Source of the DNA: Caulobacter sp. UNC279MFTsu5.1
Lineage (GTDB): Bacteria; Pseudomonadota; Alphaproteobacteria; Caulobacterales; Caulobacteraceae
Length of the DNA stretch: 64,000 bases
Assembly (NCBI RefSeq): GCF_900114015.1
Contig: NZ_FORN01000003.1
Location: 62,001 to 126,000 of the forward strand
Reading direction: 5' to 3'
Shown: piece after piece, positions 46,537 to 54,871 of the stretch
Numbering within the stretch: the stretch's first letter is position 1
How the letters are laid out: each line of letters begins with the position of its first letter
Program-made: the position numbers and the translations under genes
The notes under the pieces: model-generated
Databases searched by the model: none
What the model saw: the letters and a program-made list of their open reading frames with translations, nothing else
What the model was told of the DNA's origin: nothing

Positions 46537-46633
46537 GAATCATGAGTCTTGATGGTTACGCCGGAGTGAACGGGCATGGTTACCGGCCTGTTAACCCTGC
46601 ATCGCGGCGCGCTCTGAGTCCGATCGGACTCAG
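46537..46633 (-). promoter_or_regulatory. ccrM control region: CtrA-like site and four GANTC sites
   Basis: Upstream of ccrM, GAATC (46537) and GAGTC (46544) lie in the leader. TTAA-N7-GTAA (46580-46594 read on the minus strand) is a near match to the CtrA box TTAA-N7-TTAA. A perfect 20-base palindrome at 46614-46633 contains GAGTC and GACTC. This mirrors the known logic of ccrM expression, which is activated by CtrA and sensitive to the methylation state of its leader. The region also serves the divergent DHFR-like gene. Confidence 0.75.
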
Positions 46634-46724
46634 AAAAGTCAGCCATGTCAGCTGGATGCTTGATGTTCTCGTATTGTTCTGAAATGCTGGCGGCCTGATT
46701 TTCACGCCTGTTTTCCGGGGAGCC

Positions 46725-47297
46725 ATGGCCGTCATTCGCGGACTGATCGCCGCCAGCCTGGACGGCTATGTCGCCGATCCCGACGGGAGCGTCGAAGCGC
46801 TGGCGCCGTTCGGGTCGGTCGACCACGGCTACCAGCGGTTCATCGACCAGGTCGGGACGGTGGTGATGGGCCGGCGCACCTACGACCTGATCCCCAGCCT
46901 GGGGATCGGCTGGCCCTATGCCGGCAAGCGCGCCCTGGTGCTGACTTCCGGACGCGGCGCCAGCGTGCGCGAGAAGACCCGGTTCTGGACGGACGGCCTG
47001 CCGGCCCTGGTCGACCACCTGCGCGGCCTCGACGACGGCGACGTCTGGGTGGTCGGCGGCGGCCGGCTGATGGCGGGCATGATCGAGGTCGGGGCGCTGG
47101 ACAGGCTGGAGCTGCTGGTCGCGCCGGTGCTGCTGGGCGAGGGGCGGTCGCTGTTTCCACGATCGTCGCGCGGCCTGCGCGACATGCGCCTGAACGGCGT
47201 CGAGGCGCTGGAACGCGGGGTGGTGCTGCTGGACTACGCCCTAGGCGCCGAGGTCGTCGTCAAGCGCGGCCGCCGCAAGGTCGTCCAGGTCGCCTAG
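46725..47297 (+). CDS. Dihydrofolate-reductase-like (RibD C-terminal family) protein
   Basis: This 190-residue protein begins [21 protein letters not shown], then shows [11 protein letters not shown] and [34 protein letters not shown]. That is the NADPH-binding fold of the RibD C-terminal/DHFR-like reductases (YwjB/YyaP type). It is not the folate enzyme FolA. Many members are reductases of unknown substrate. Its last 57 bases overlap the 3' end of the convergent rnhB, and it diverges from ccrM. The C-terminal tail is basic ([14 protein letters not shown]). Confidence 0.8.
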   Translation: MAVIRGLIAASLDGYVADPDGSVEALAPFGSVDHGYQRFIDQVGTVVMGRRTYDLIPSLGIGWPYAGKRALVLTSGRGASVREKTRFWTDGLPALVDHLRGLDDGDVWVVGGGRLMAGMIEVGALDRLELLVAPVLLGEGRSLFPRSSRGLRDMRLNGVEALERGVVLLDYALGAEVVVKRGRRKVVQVA

Positions 47298-47975
47298 CGC
47301 CAGCTCGCCCGCCCTCAGCTCGCCCGCCCTCAGCTCGCCTGAAAGCGCCAGCTTGACCGGCGCCCAGCCCATCCGGTGGATCGGCGAGGGGCCCAGCCTG
47401 CGCAGGCCTTCGACATGGACGGCGGCGTGATAGCCCTTGTGGCCGGCGAAGCCGTAGCCGGGATAGACCGCGTCCATCTCGACCATGATCCGGTCGCGGG
47501 CCTCCTTGGCCAGGATGGAGGCCGCGGCGATCGAGCACGACAGGCTGTCGCCCTTGACCACCGTCTTGACCCCGCAGGGCAGCTTGAAGGCGTAGTTGCC
47601 GTCGACCAGGGCCATGGCCGGCCGGACGGACAGGCCCTCGACGGCCCGACGCATCGCCAGGCCGGCGGCATGCAGGATGTTGAGTTCCGCGATCTCCTCG
47701 ACGCTGGCCAAGCCCACGCACCAGGCGACCGCGACCTGCTTGATCTCGATCTCCAGGGCGGCGCGCGCCTTGGCGGTCAGCTTCTTGGAGTCGTCGAGGC
47801 CCTTGGGGATGCGCGTCGGGTCCAGGATCACCGCCGCGGCGCTGACCGGCCCGGCCCACGGCCCGCGCCCGGCCTCGTCCACGCCGCAGACATGGCCGGG
47901 GCCGCAGGCGGCTTCCAGCATCATGTCGGGACCCGTGCGGGCAAGGGCGGGGGACTTGGGCACGGGAGGGCTCAT
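47241..47975 (-). CDS. rnhB: Ribonuclease HII
   Basis: This 244-residue enzyme removes ribonucleotides embedded in DNA. The catalytic [12 protein letters not shown] motif lies near residue 33 (two acids). Further acids are in [12 protein letters not shown] and in the [20 protein letters not shown] region. A C-terminal extension contains a short amino-acid repeat (GELRA twice, then GEL) made by a 15-base tandem repeat. The start at 47975 overlaps the HTH gene stop as ATGA. The last 57 bases overlap the DHFR-like gene. Confidence 0.95.
   Translation of the reverse strand: MSPPVPKSPALARTGPDMMLEAACGPGHVCGVDEAGRGPWAGPVSAAAVILDPTRIPKGLDDSKKLTAKARAALEIEIKQVAVAWCVGLASVEEIAELNILHAAGLAMRRAVEGLSVRPAMALVDGNYAFKLPCGVKTVVKGDSLSCSIAAASILAKEARDRIMVEMDAVYPGYGFAGHKGYHAAVHVEGLRRLGPSPIHRMGWAPVKLALSGELRAGELRAGELALGDLDDLAAAALDDDLGA
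47301..47340. repeat. 15-base tandem repeat in the rnhB 3' end
   Basis: The unit CAGCTCGCCCGCCCT occurs twice exactly (47301-47315, 47316-47330), then CAGCTCGCCT. Being a multiple of three, it lengthens the RNase HII tail in frame. Confidence 0.85.
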
Positions 47976-48568
47976 AATCCGTTTCGAGGGACCGGGGGAA
48001 GACCGTGCGTGCGCACCAACCGCGCGAAACGGCCGTCCGACAGCCGCAGGCGGGTCCAGTCCATTCGGCCCGGACGGATCGGCACGGCGTTGGAGCCGTT
48101 GGGACCGGTCTCGACCGTCAGGGCGGGCGCCAGGGGCTCGTACCAGCCGGCCTCGCCCAAACCCGCTTCGGCCGCGACGATCGCGGCGCTGGCGTAGCGC
48201 CACAGCGACGCGCCGATCAGGTCTTCCTTCGGCAGGCCCCATTCGCGGCCGCGGGACGGCGAGGCGGCCAGCAGGCGGTGCGACAGGTCGCAGATCAGGT
48301 GGACCCGTTCGGACGAGCTTTCGACCAGGTCGAGCAGGGCGCGGTCGGCGTCGGATCCGGGGCGGGCGGCCAGCAGGTCGGCCAGGCGCCCGGCTTCGCG
48401 CGGCGACGGGACCTGGGCGCCGCTCTCCCAGCGCGAGACGGTGGCCTGGGAGACGCCGAGGACCTCGGCGGCGTGGGCCTGCTTGACCCGCCGCGCCACC
48501 CGCCAGGCGCGCAGCGAGCGGCCCAGGGCGTGAGGCGGTGTCGGCATGTCCGAGATCGGGGCGTCCAT
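47972..48568 (-). CDS. XRE-family helix-turn-helix regulator with unknown C-terminal domain
   Basis: This 198-residue protein has a Cro/C1-type helix-turn-helix at about residues 18-70 ([48 protein letters not shown]). A C-terminal domain of about 120 residues follows ([26 protein letters not shown]...[21 protein letters not shown]) that looks PAS-like and could sense a ligand. It is co-translated with rnhB by an ATGA overlap and divergent from the epimerase gene, which may be its target. Confidence 0.8.
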   Translation of the reverse strand: MDAPISDMPTPPHALGRSLRAWRVARRVKQAHAAEVLGVSQATVSRWESGAQVPSPREAGRLADLLAARPGSDADRALLDLVESSSERVHLICDLSHRLLAASPSRGREWGLPKEDLIGASLWRYASAAIVAAEAGLGEAGWYEPLAPALTVETGPNGSNAVPIRPGRMDWTRLRLSDGRFARLVRTHGLPPVPRNGL

Positions 48569-48643
48569 GGCCGCAGAATAACTTATGCGTTCGCCGCGCC
48601 AACCGGGGATGCGATCAGGCGGTCCCGTGAACGGAGGCTGTCC

Positions 48644-49582
48644 ATGCGCGTGTTGTTGACCGGATCCTCGGGCTGGCTTGGGCGGACCCTGGGGCCGGCC
48701 CTGCGCGCCGCCGGCCATGCGGTGACCGGGCTGGACGTCGTCCCGTCGCCCGAGACGGCGGTGGTCGGATCGGTCGCTGATCGCGCCCTGGTCCGCCAGG
48801 TCCTGGGCGACCACGCGATCGAGGCGGTGATCCATTCCGCAGCCCTGCACAAGCCCGACATCGAACGCTTCGACCGCCAGGCCTTCGTGGACGTCAACGT
48901 CACCGGCACGCTAAACCTGCTGGAGGAGGCGGTCGCCCAGGGCGTGGGGCGCTTCGTCTTCACCTCGACCACCTCGCTGATGATCTGCGAGCGGATCCGG
49001 GCCGGGGCGGCGGGTGGGGCGCGGGCGGCCGAGTGGCTGACCGAGGACAGTCCCGTCCAGCCGCGCAACATCTACGGGATCACCAAGCTGGCGGCCGAGC
49101 AACTGTGCCGGCTGGTCCACCGCGAGCACGGCCTGCCGGTGGTGGTCCTGCGCACCAGCCGGTTCTTTCCCGAGGCCGATGACATGGCCCACGCCATCGT
49201 CCAGTCCGACGAGAACACCAAGGCCAACGAGCTGCTGTTTCGCCGCCTGACCGTCGAGGACGCCGCGCGGGCCCATCTGCTGGCCCTGGAGCGCGCCCCG
49301 GACCTGGGTTTCGACCTGTTCATCGTCTCGGCCCCGCCGCCGTTCTCGCGCTCCGACGCCGAGGCGCTGATCGCCGACGCGCCCGACGTCGTGGCCCGCT
49401 GCTTCCCGGGCTACCCAGAGCTCTACGCCCGGCGCGGCTGGACGATGTTCGACAGCATCGACCGGGTCTACGACCCCTCCCGGGCCGCGGCGCGGCTGGG
49501 CTTCGTCTGCCGCACGGGCTTCGCCCAGGTGCTCGAGGCGCTGGCGGCGGAGACCTCCGGCCAGCTCACCGCGTCGCTCTAG
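48644..49582 (+). CDS. NAD-dependent epimerase/dehydratase
   Basis: This 312-residue extended SDR has the N-terminal dinucleotide motif LLTGSSGWLGRTLG, the catalytic serine/threonine in VFTSTTSLMIC and the active-site YGITK tyrosine/lysine. The substrate-binding part (RTSRFFPEADD, SENT-like QSDENTKANELLFRRLTVEDAARAHLLALE) is typical of nucleotide-sugar epimerases. No sugar pathway genes adjoin it, so the substrate is open. The start at 48644 follows GGAGG. Confidence 0.87.
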   Translation: MRVLLTGSSGWLGRTLGPALRAAGHAVTGLDVVPSPETAVVGSVADRALVRQVLGDHAIEAVIHSAALHKPDIERFDRQAFVDVNVTGTLNLLEEAVAQGVGRFVFTSTTSLMICERIRAGAAGGARAAEWLTEDSPVQPRNIYGITKLAAEQLCRLVHREHGLPVVVLRTSRFFPEADDMAHAIVQSDENTKANELLFRRLTVEDAARAHLLALERAPDLGFDLFIVSAPPPFSRSDAEALIADAPDVVARCFPGYPELYARRGWTMFDSIDRVYDPSRAAARLGFVCRTGFAQVLEALAAETSGQLTASL

Positions 49583-49585
49583 AAG

Positions 49586-49599
49586 ATTACGTGCGTAAT
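49586..49599. promoter_or_regulatory. ATTACG-TG-CGTAAT inverted repeat
   Basis: A perfect six-base inverted repeat lies four bases after the epimerase stop in a short AT-rich patch. It could be an operator for the downstream minus-strand gene or a stray palindrome. No regulator is suggested by its sequence. Confidence 0.25.
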
Positions 49600-49735
49600 A
49601 AATCCACTTGACCGCTAAGGTGTCGCGAGATCCGCGCCGCCGCCGAGAATCGTCCGGGCGTCGCCGTCGTCTTCCCGACCGAGACGCTGCGCCTGGACGA
49701 CGGCTGGCGGCGACTGGGCGAGCCCTGGGGCGCGC

Positions 49736-50740
49736 CTACAGCGCGGCGTTGACGACGGGCGGGGCGTGGCCGCGCAGGCCCCGGGCGTCGAGATAGTCGA
49801 GCAGGGCGGCGGGCCGGTTGGTCTGGATGACGCTGACGCCGTCGCCGATCAGTCGCGCCCAGGTCCGTCGCCCGTCGGCCGCCGCGCCGCCGGCTCGCAC
49901 CCGCGTCCAGAACCCCTTCAGGCCCTTGCCGGCCAGGGCGTTGCTCCACAGCCGCACCCGCGCCAGCCGCGCCGCGGCCCGCACGGCCTTGAACTCCGAG
50001 CGCCGCAGGTCGCACAGCTCGATCGCCGGGATGCGGTTCTCGGCCAGCACCTGCAGGGCGGTGATCCCGGCCGGATCGCCCAGGGCGCGCCCGTTGACGG
50101 CGCCGACCATCGGCATGAAGGCCAGGCCGCTGTAGGGCGGCAGGTCGGCCATCGGGGCCGCGCCCGCCTCGGCCCGGGCCTTGACCAGGACCTGACCGGC
50201 GGCCCCGCTGGCCAGGACCACCTGGGCCACCGGCTCGGCGATCGGCTCCTTGACGTCGAGATTGACCAGGATGCGGCCCTGGGCCCGCGCCAGATATTCC
50301 CCCAGGGTCGGCGGGGCCTCGGCCGGGCCGCCGTTCGGGGACCTCAGGCGCAGCGCCTTGACCTCCCGCAGGCTCATCTCGGAAACCCGGCCATGGCCGT
50401 TGGTGGTGCGGTCGACGGTCGGGTCGTGCATGACCACCAGCGCACCGTCGACGGTGCGGCGAATGTCGATCTCGACCATGTCGACGCCCAGGGCCACGCA
50501 GCGGTCCAGCGCCGCCAGCGAGTTTTCCGGCAGGGCCGCCGTCATCCCGCGCGAGGGCGCCGGCGCATGGCAGGCCCGGTGCGCCACCACCAGCACGCCG
50601 TCGGCCCAGTCGTAGAGCCGGCCCCGCAGGTCGGGCCCCCGCGGCTCCGCCGAGGGTTCGGCGAACGCCGGCCCGGCGCCGACCACGACCATCGCCGTGA
50701 GCGCCGCGAGGCGTCTGGAAGGGATTCGAGCGGGGCGCAT
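49736..50740 (-). CDS. Secreted glycerophosphodiester phosphodiesterase
   Basis: This 334-residue protein has a signal peptide (MRPARIPSRRLAALTAMVVVGAGPAFA), so it is periplasmic. The GDPD barrel motifs are present: VVAHRACHAP near residue 53, LPENSLAALDRCVALGVDMVEIDIRRTVDGALVVMHDPTVDRTTNG, the YLARAQGRILVNLDVKE strand, and VIQTNRPAALLDYL at the end. Such enzymes release glycerol-3-phosphate from glycerophosphodiesters, giving phosphate and carbon. The ATG at 50740 is preferred because it begins the signal peptide. Confidence 0.87.
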   Translation of the reverse strand: MRPARIPSRRLAALTAMVVVGAGPAFAEPSAEPRGPDLRGRLYDWADGVLVVAHRACHAPAPSRGMTAALPENSLAALDRCVALGVDMVEIDIRRTVDGALVVMHDPTVDRTTNGHGRVSEMSLREVKALRLRSPNGGPAEAPPTLGEYLARAQGRILVNLDVKEPIAEPVAQVVLASGAAGQVLVKARAEAGAAPMADLPPYSGLAFMPMVGAVNGRALGDPAGITALQVLAENRIPAIELCDLRRSEFKAVRAAARLARVRLWSNALAGKGLKGFWTRVRAGGAAADGRRTWARLIGDGVSVIQTNRPAALLDYLDARGLRGHAPPVVNAAL

Positions 50741-50833
50741 GGTGAAGCTCTCCACTGCGCCTGATTGCCCGATTCTCGCAACAGTAGAGCGTCAGAGGGC
50801 CGACAGGATCATGACGAGAGCCCGGAAAAGGGG

Positions 50834-51418
50834 CTACCGCGCCAGCTTGCGGCAGGCCTCGTGCCGGAAACAGGTCGTCAGGTGGTCGTTGACCAGGCCC
50901 GTGGCCTGCATGAAGGCGTAGACGATCACCGGGCCGCAGTATTTGAAGCCCTTGGCCTTGAGCATCCTGGCCATGTCGACGGCCAGGGGCGTCTGGGCCG
51001 GGACGTCGCCGCCGACCCAGTGGTTCTGGACCGGCTTGCCCCCGGTCATGCCCCACAGCAGCGTGGCGAAGTCCTCGCCCCGCTCGCGCATGTCGCAATA
51101 GATCCGGGCGCCCGAGATCGCCGCGTCGATCTTGCCGTTCGAGCGGATGATGCCGGCGTCGGCCATCAGCCGGGCGCGGTCGGCGTCGCCGAACCTGGCC
51201 ACCTTGTCGGGATCGAAATTGGCGAAGGCGGCGCGGAAGGCCTCGCGCTTGCGCAGGATGGTGATCCACGACAACCCGGCCTGGAACCCGTCCAGCACCA
51301 GCTTTTCCCACAGGGCGCGGGAGTCGTACTCCGGCACGCCCCATTCGGTGTCGTGATAAGCCTCGTAGAACGGGTCGCCGTTCATGCCGCGCCAGGTGCA
51401 GCGTTGGATCTCGGTCAT
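50834..51418 (-). CDS. tag: DNA-3-methyladenine glycosylase I
   Basis: This 194-residue enzyme removes 3-methyladenine from alkylated DNA. The zinc-binding residues and core are visible: RCTWRG near the N-terminus, YHDTEWGVPEYDSRALWEKLVLDGFQAGLSWITILRKR, and FKYCGPVIVYAFMQATGLVNDHLTTCFRH at the C-terminus with the closing cysteine and histidine. A perfect LexA-type box lies 36 bases upstream of the start, so it is very likely induced by DNA damage. Confidence 0.95.
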   Translation of the reverse strand: MTEIQRCTWRGMNGDPFYEAYHDTEWGVPEYDSRALWEKLVLDGFQAGLSWITILRKREAFRAAFANFDPDKVARFGDADRARLMADAGIIRSNGKIDAAISGARIYCDMRERGEDFATLLWGMTGGKPVQNHWVGGDVPAQTPLAVDMARMLKAKGFKYCGPVIVYAFMQATGLVNDHLTTCFRHEACRKLAR

Positions 51419-51454
51419 GGGTGGGAGCTTGGCCGAGGTTTCCGGGAATTTCCA

Positions 51455-51469
51455 GAACTTTTCGTGAAC
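51455..51469 (-). promoter_or_regulatory. LexA (SOS) box upstream of tag
   Basis: Read on the minus strand the sequence is GTTC-ACGAAAA-GTTC. It matches the alphaproteobacterial LexA site GTTC-N7-GTTC exactly and lies 37-51 bases from the tag start codon. Confidence 0.8.
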
Positions 51470-51488
51470 GCGCGCTCGCGCTTCGAGC

Positions 51489-52295
51489 TTAGGAAGCAGG
51501 TTCCGGCGCCGGAACCCAGTCCGGCCAGTCCACCGTCACCGCCCGTCCGTCGACCGTCAGGTCCGCGCCGTCGATGCGGTCCAGGCGTAGCAGGGCCATG
51601 GCCCGACCGTCGCGGCCCGACAGCACCTCGCCTGCCCGAAGCTCGCCGGCCAGCACCTCGGTCCCGACGGCGGGGGCGGGGCCGTCGAAGGCGATCGGCA
51701 GCATGCGGTTCTTGATCGTCCCGCGCCGCTTCATGCGGCTGGTCGTCTCCTGGCCGACGAAGCAGCCCTTCTTGAAGTCGATGCCGTTCAGTAGGTCGAA
51801 ATTGGCCTCGATCGGATAGGTCCTGTCGGTCCCCCAGTCGGCGGGGCCGGGAACGCCCAGGGCCAGGCGATGGGCGTCGTAGTCGTCCTCCGTGGCGTTA
51901 GTGTTCAGGGTGTCGCCATAGAAGCGCCAGCCGAGCGCCGGAAGGCGCGGATCGGCGGGATATCCGTCGATCGCGTCCGGCTCAAAGCCGAACAGGGCGT
52001 AGACCTTCAGGTCGCTGGCCTTCAGCTCGACCTTGGCCCGCAGCTTGTATAGGGCTAGGCGCGCCAGTACGGCGTCGCGATGCTCGGCCGCGACGTCCAG
52101 CAGCACGGTCTCGCCGGCGGCGGCGACGAAGAGGTCGTGGAGCAGCCGCCCCTGCGGGGTCAGCAGGCCCGCGAAGCGCAGTTCTCCCGGCTCGACTGTC
52201 TGGGTCAGCAGGCCGTTGAGGAAGCTCGCGGCGTCGGGGCCGGAGGCGACGATGACGGCGCGGCTGGAAAGGAGCGCGATGCTAGGCTTGGTCAT
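51489..52295 (-). CDS. ygfZ: YgfZ/GcvT-domain protein, folate-dependent Fe-S cluster protein
   Basis: This 268-residue protein has the GcvT-like fold and the diagnostic KKGCFVGQETTSRMKRRG loop (near residue 190) with its conserved cysteine. YgfZ uses tetrahydrofolate to help build or repair iron-sulfur clusters in enzymes such as MiaB. The N-terminal VIVASGPDAASFLNGLLTQTV is also typical. It diverges from the GT9 gene and lies upstream of tag in the same orientation, but tag has its own control site. Confidence 0.92.
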   Translation of the reverse strand: MTKPSIALLSSRAVIVASGPDAASFLNGLLTQTVEPGELRFAGLLTPQGRLLHDLFVAAAGETVLLDVAAEHRDAVLARLALYKLRAKVELKASDLKVYALFGFEPDAIDGYPADPRLPALGWRFYGDTLNTNATEDDYDAHRLALGVPGPADWGTDRTYPIEANFDLLNGIDFKKGCFVGQETTSRMKRRGTIKNRMLPIAFDGPAPAVGTEVLAGELRAGEVLSGRDGRAMALLRLDRIDGADLTVDGRAVTVDWPDWVPAPEPAS

Positions 52296-52404
52296 GCCTG
52301 CACATGTGGCGCTAAGGACGCACGCGCGCCAGTCCTTAACGAATAGAAAGCTGAGCCGTTATCGAGGGATGCGCCGACTCGCCGGTGGCCCTATACAAGG
52401 ACGG

Positions 52405-53568
52405 ATGACACAGCGGGCCTTCCCGATTCTCTTCATCACCGCCACGCGGATCGGCGACGCCGTGCTGTCGTCCGGCCTGATCAAGTTTCTCGCCGACCAG
52501 ATCCCCAACGCCCGCTTCACCATCGTCTCCGGACCGCTGGCCGCGCCGCTGTTCGCCCATGTGCCCGGCCTGGACCGGGTGATCGTCATGGAGAAGGGCA
52601 AGGGCAAGGGCCACTGGTTCAAGCTGTGGAACCAGGTGCGCCACAGGAAGTGGGGCCTGGTCGTCGACTTGCGCGGATCCGGTACGGCCTATTTCCTGCG
52701 CCGCGAGAAACGCGCCGTCTGGAAACGCAACACCGGCGAGCCGATCCACAAGGTGGTCGAGGCCGCCAAGGTGTTGAAGCTGGAGGGCGATCCGCCGGCC
52801 CCGCACCTCTACATCACGCCCGAGGTCCAGGCCTTGGCCGACCAGCTGCTGGCGCCCCGCCCGGGTGAGCCGGCCGGCCCAATCCTGGCTGTCGGCCCGG
52901 CCTCCAACTGGGTGGGCAAGATCTGGCCGATCGAGCGTTTCGCCCAGACCGCCCAGCAGCTGCTGGCCCCCGGCGGTCCGCTGGCGGGCGGGCGGCTGAT
53001 GATCCTGGGCGGGCCCGGCGACGAGCGGATGGTCGAGGAGCTGCGCATGGCCTCGGCCCGCGGCCGCTATGTCGACCTGACCGGCAAGGTGGACCTCCTG
53101 ACCGCCTATGCGGCCCTGAAGCGCGCCGACCTGTTCATCGGCAACGACAGCGGTCTGATGCACATCGCCGCCGCGGCGGGCGTTCCGACGATCGGCCTGT
53201 TCGGTCCCTCCGACGAGCGCCGCTACGGCCCGTGGGGCCCGCTGACTAAGGCCGTGCGCGGCCCGCGCTCGTTCGACCAGTTCCTGGCCGTCGACCCGGA
53301 CCTGTCCCAGGCCATCCGCCACATGAGCGACCTGCCGGTGGCCACGGTGGTGCGAGCCGCCAAGGCGCTGCTGGCCGAGGTGAAGGCGGCGGCGGTCGAG
53401 GCCGCGCCGGAGGCCCTGGTCGAGACGAATGCGCCGGAACCGACCGTCGAGGACGCGGCGGCGACGCCGGAGCTGCAGGCGGTGGTGGAGGACGTAGCGC
53501 AGGACGCCGCCCACGGGTCGGTCGAAACCTCGACTTCCGAGGATGCGATCGAGGCGGATCGCACCTAG
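52405..53568 (+). CDS. Glycosyltransferase family 9 (heptosyltransferase-like)
   Basis: This 387-residue protein has the GT9 core at about residues 1-325. ILFITATRIGDAVLSSGLIKFLADQIPNARFT is the start motif, VVDLRGSGTAYFL and VGPASNWVGKIWPIERFA follow, and the donor-binding FIGNDSGLMHIAAAAGVPTIGLFGPSD is complete. Members transfer heptose or other sugars from nucleotide donors to the lipopolysaccharide core. A non-catalytic tail of about 60 residues rich in Ala, Glu, Val and Thr follows (VKAAAVEAAPEALVETNAPEPTVED...), probably disordered. The acceptor is unknown. Confidence 0.87.
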   Translation: MTQRAFPILFITATRIGDAVLSSGLIKFLADQIPNARFTIVSGPLAAPLFAHVPGLDRVIVMEKGKGKGHWFKLWNQVRHRKWGLVVDLRGSGTAYFLRREKRAVWKRNTGEPIHKVVEAAKVLKLEGDPPAPHLYITPEVQALADQLLAPRPGEPAGPILAVGPASNWVGKIWPIERFAQTAQQLLAPGGPLAGGRLMILGGPGDERMVEELRMASARGRYVDLTGKVDLLTAYAALKRADLFIGNDSGLMHIAAAAGVPTIGLFGPSDERRYGPWGPLTKAVRGPRSFDQFLAVDPDLSQAIRHMSDLPVATVVRAAKALLAEVKAAAVEAAPEALVETNAPEPTVEDAAATPELQAVVEDVAQDAAHGSVETSTSEDAIEADRT

Positions 53569-53596
53569 GACGTCGTTGGCGTCTTTGCTTTTTGAT

Positions 53597-53628
53597 CCGC
53601 TCACCCCGGCGAACGCCGGGATGAGCGG
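53597..53628. repeat. Short GCTCACCCCGGC-type inverted repeat
   Basis: CCGCTCACCCCGGC and GCCGGGATGAGCGG pair almost perfectly, and a CTTTTT stretch lies on the 5' side. It sits between the convergent GT9 and prolyl aminopeptidase genes. Confidence 0.7.
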
Positions 53629-53633
53629 AGTGA

Positions 53634-54719
53634 TCACAGCCTCGCCAGCCCGTCCATGATCGCCGTCAGGGCCAGCACGGTCTGTCCCTCCATGGCGCTG
53701 TGGCCGGCGTTGGTGCGCACGTAGGTCGCCGGCGTCGCACCCGCCGTTTCCAGCGCCGCGACCAGCCGCGAGGCCTGGGTCAGCGGGCAGACCTGGTCGA
53801 AGCGGCCGTGGACGATGTGGATCGGCAGCCGCGCGATCCGCTCGACGTTGCGGACGATGTAGTCCGGCTCCAGGAACAGGTTGTTGGCGAAGAAGTGGGC
53901 TTCGATCTGGGCGAAGCACAGGGCGAAGTCGGCCTCGCCGAACTTTCCCGGGTCGCCCGTCTCGGGGATCATGTTCGAGATCGCCCCCTCCCAGACCGAC
54001 CAGGCCACGGCCGCGCGCAGCTGGGCCTGTCGTCCCGCGTCATCGCCGGGCTTGGCGTCGAAGATCGCCTTGTACGCCCCCATCATGTCGCCGCGCTGCT
54101 CGGGCGGGATCTGCTCGACGAAGGCCTTCCACTCGTCGGGATAGGTCACATAGGCGCCCGGCTCGGTCAGGGCGTAGGGCGTGTCGGCGAACGCCGCCGC
54201 ATTGCCCTGGTACATGTAGAGCAGGTCCTCGCGCGTCCCCAGGAAGATGCCGCGCAGGATCAGCGAGGCCACGTGCTCGGGATGGCGGATGGCGTAGACC
54301 AGGGCCAGGGTGCTGCCCCAGCTGCCGCCGAACACGTGCATCGGCCCGGTGATGTCCAGGGCGTCGCGCAGGCGGTTGATGTCGGCCACCAGGTGGTCGG
54401 TGTCGTTGCGGACCAGGGCGACGGCCGGTCCGTGCGAGGCCACGGTCGGCGTGCTCTTGCCGCAGCCGCGCTGGTCGAACAGGATCACGCGGTAGCGGGC
54501 CGGATCGAAGAACCGCGACATCACTGGCGCGCAGGCCCCGCCCGGCCCGCCGTGCAGGAACATCACTGGCTCGCCCTTCGGATTGCCGTATTCCTCCCAG
54601 TAGAGCGTGTGGTCGGGCGCCTGGTCGACCCGCAGCATGCCGGTGCGGTTGGGCGCGGCTTGCGGATACTTCCACTCGTCCGTGACCTTGCTGGCGGCCT
54701 GAAGTTGGGAAAAGTCCAT
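53634..54719 (-). CDS. pip: Prolyl aminopeptidase
   Basis: This 361-residue alpha/beta hydrolase removes N-terminal proline from peptides. It has the oxyanion HGGPGGACAPVMSRFFDP near residue 57, DQRGCGKSTP, the nucleophile GGSWGSTLALVYAI near 132, the acid in IVHGRFDQVCP and the histidine in TNAGHSAMEG. All are characteristic of the S33 prolyl aminopeptidases. There is no export signal, so it is cytoplasmic. Confidence 0.93.
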   Translation of the reverse strand: MDFSQLQAASKVTDEWKYPQAAPNRTGMLRVDQAPDHTLYWEEYGNPKGEPVMFLHGGPGGACAPVMSRFFDPARYRVILFDQRGCGKSTPTVASHGPAVALVRNDTDHLVADINRLRDALDITGPMHVFGGSWGSTLALVYAIRHPEHVASLILRGIFLGTREDLLYMYQGNAAAFADTPYALTEPGAYVTYPDEWKAFVEQIPPEQRGDMMGAYKAIFDAKPGDDAGRQAQLRAAVAWSVWEGAISNMIPETGDPGKFGEADFALCFAQIEAHFFANNLFLEPDYIVRNVERIARLPIHIVHGRFDQVCPLTQASRLVAALETAGATPATYVRTNAGHSAMEGQTVLALTAIMDGLARL

Positions 54720-54871
54720 CGGGGCCTCGTCGCGCTTGAGGAAGACGACGGGGAGGTGCGCCCGTCGCGCGCGGCGGTCAATGTCGGAAGCGGGCGATAT
54801 TTGCTTGCGGCGGTGGGGGCGGGCTCCTAGACCGCCTCCAGCCTTCCCGAAATCCTGGCAGGAGCCGCCCC

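Noticed and set aside
47301-47340. Short regular repeats considered as a CRISPR array
   Set aside because: The units are only 15 bases, adjacent with no spacers, and lie inside rnhB in frame. No cas genes are present.
49621-49752. Possible remnant of a gene between the epimerase and the GDPD gene
   Set aside because: A 43-codon open frame (reading CREIRAAAENRPGVAVVFPTE and onward) looks somewhat protein-like but has no start codon or ribosome site and overlaps the GDPD 3' end, so I cannot support it as a gene.
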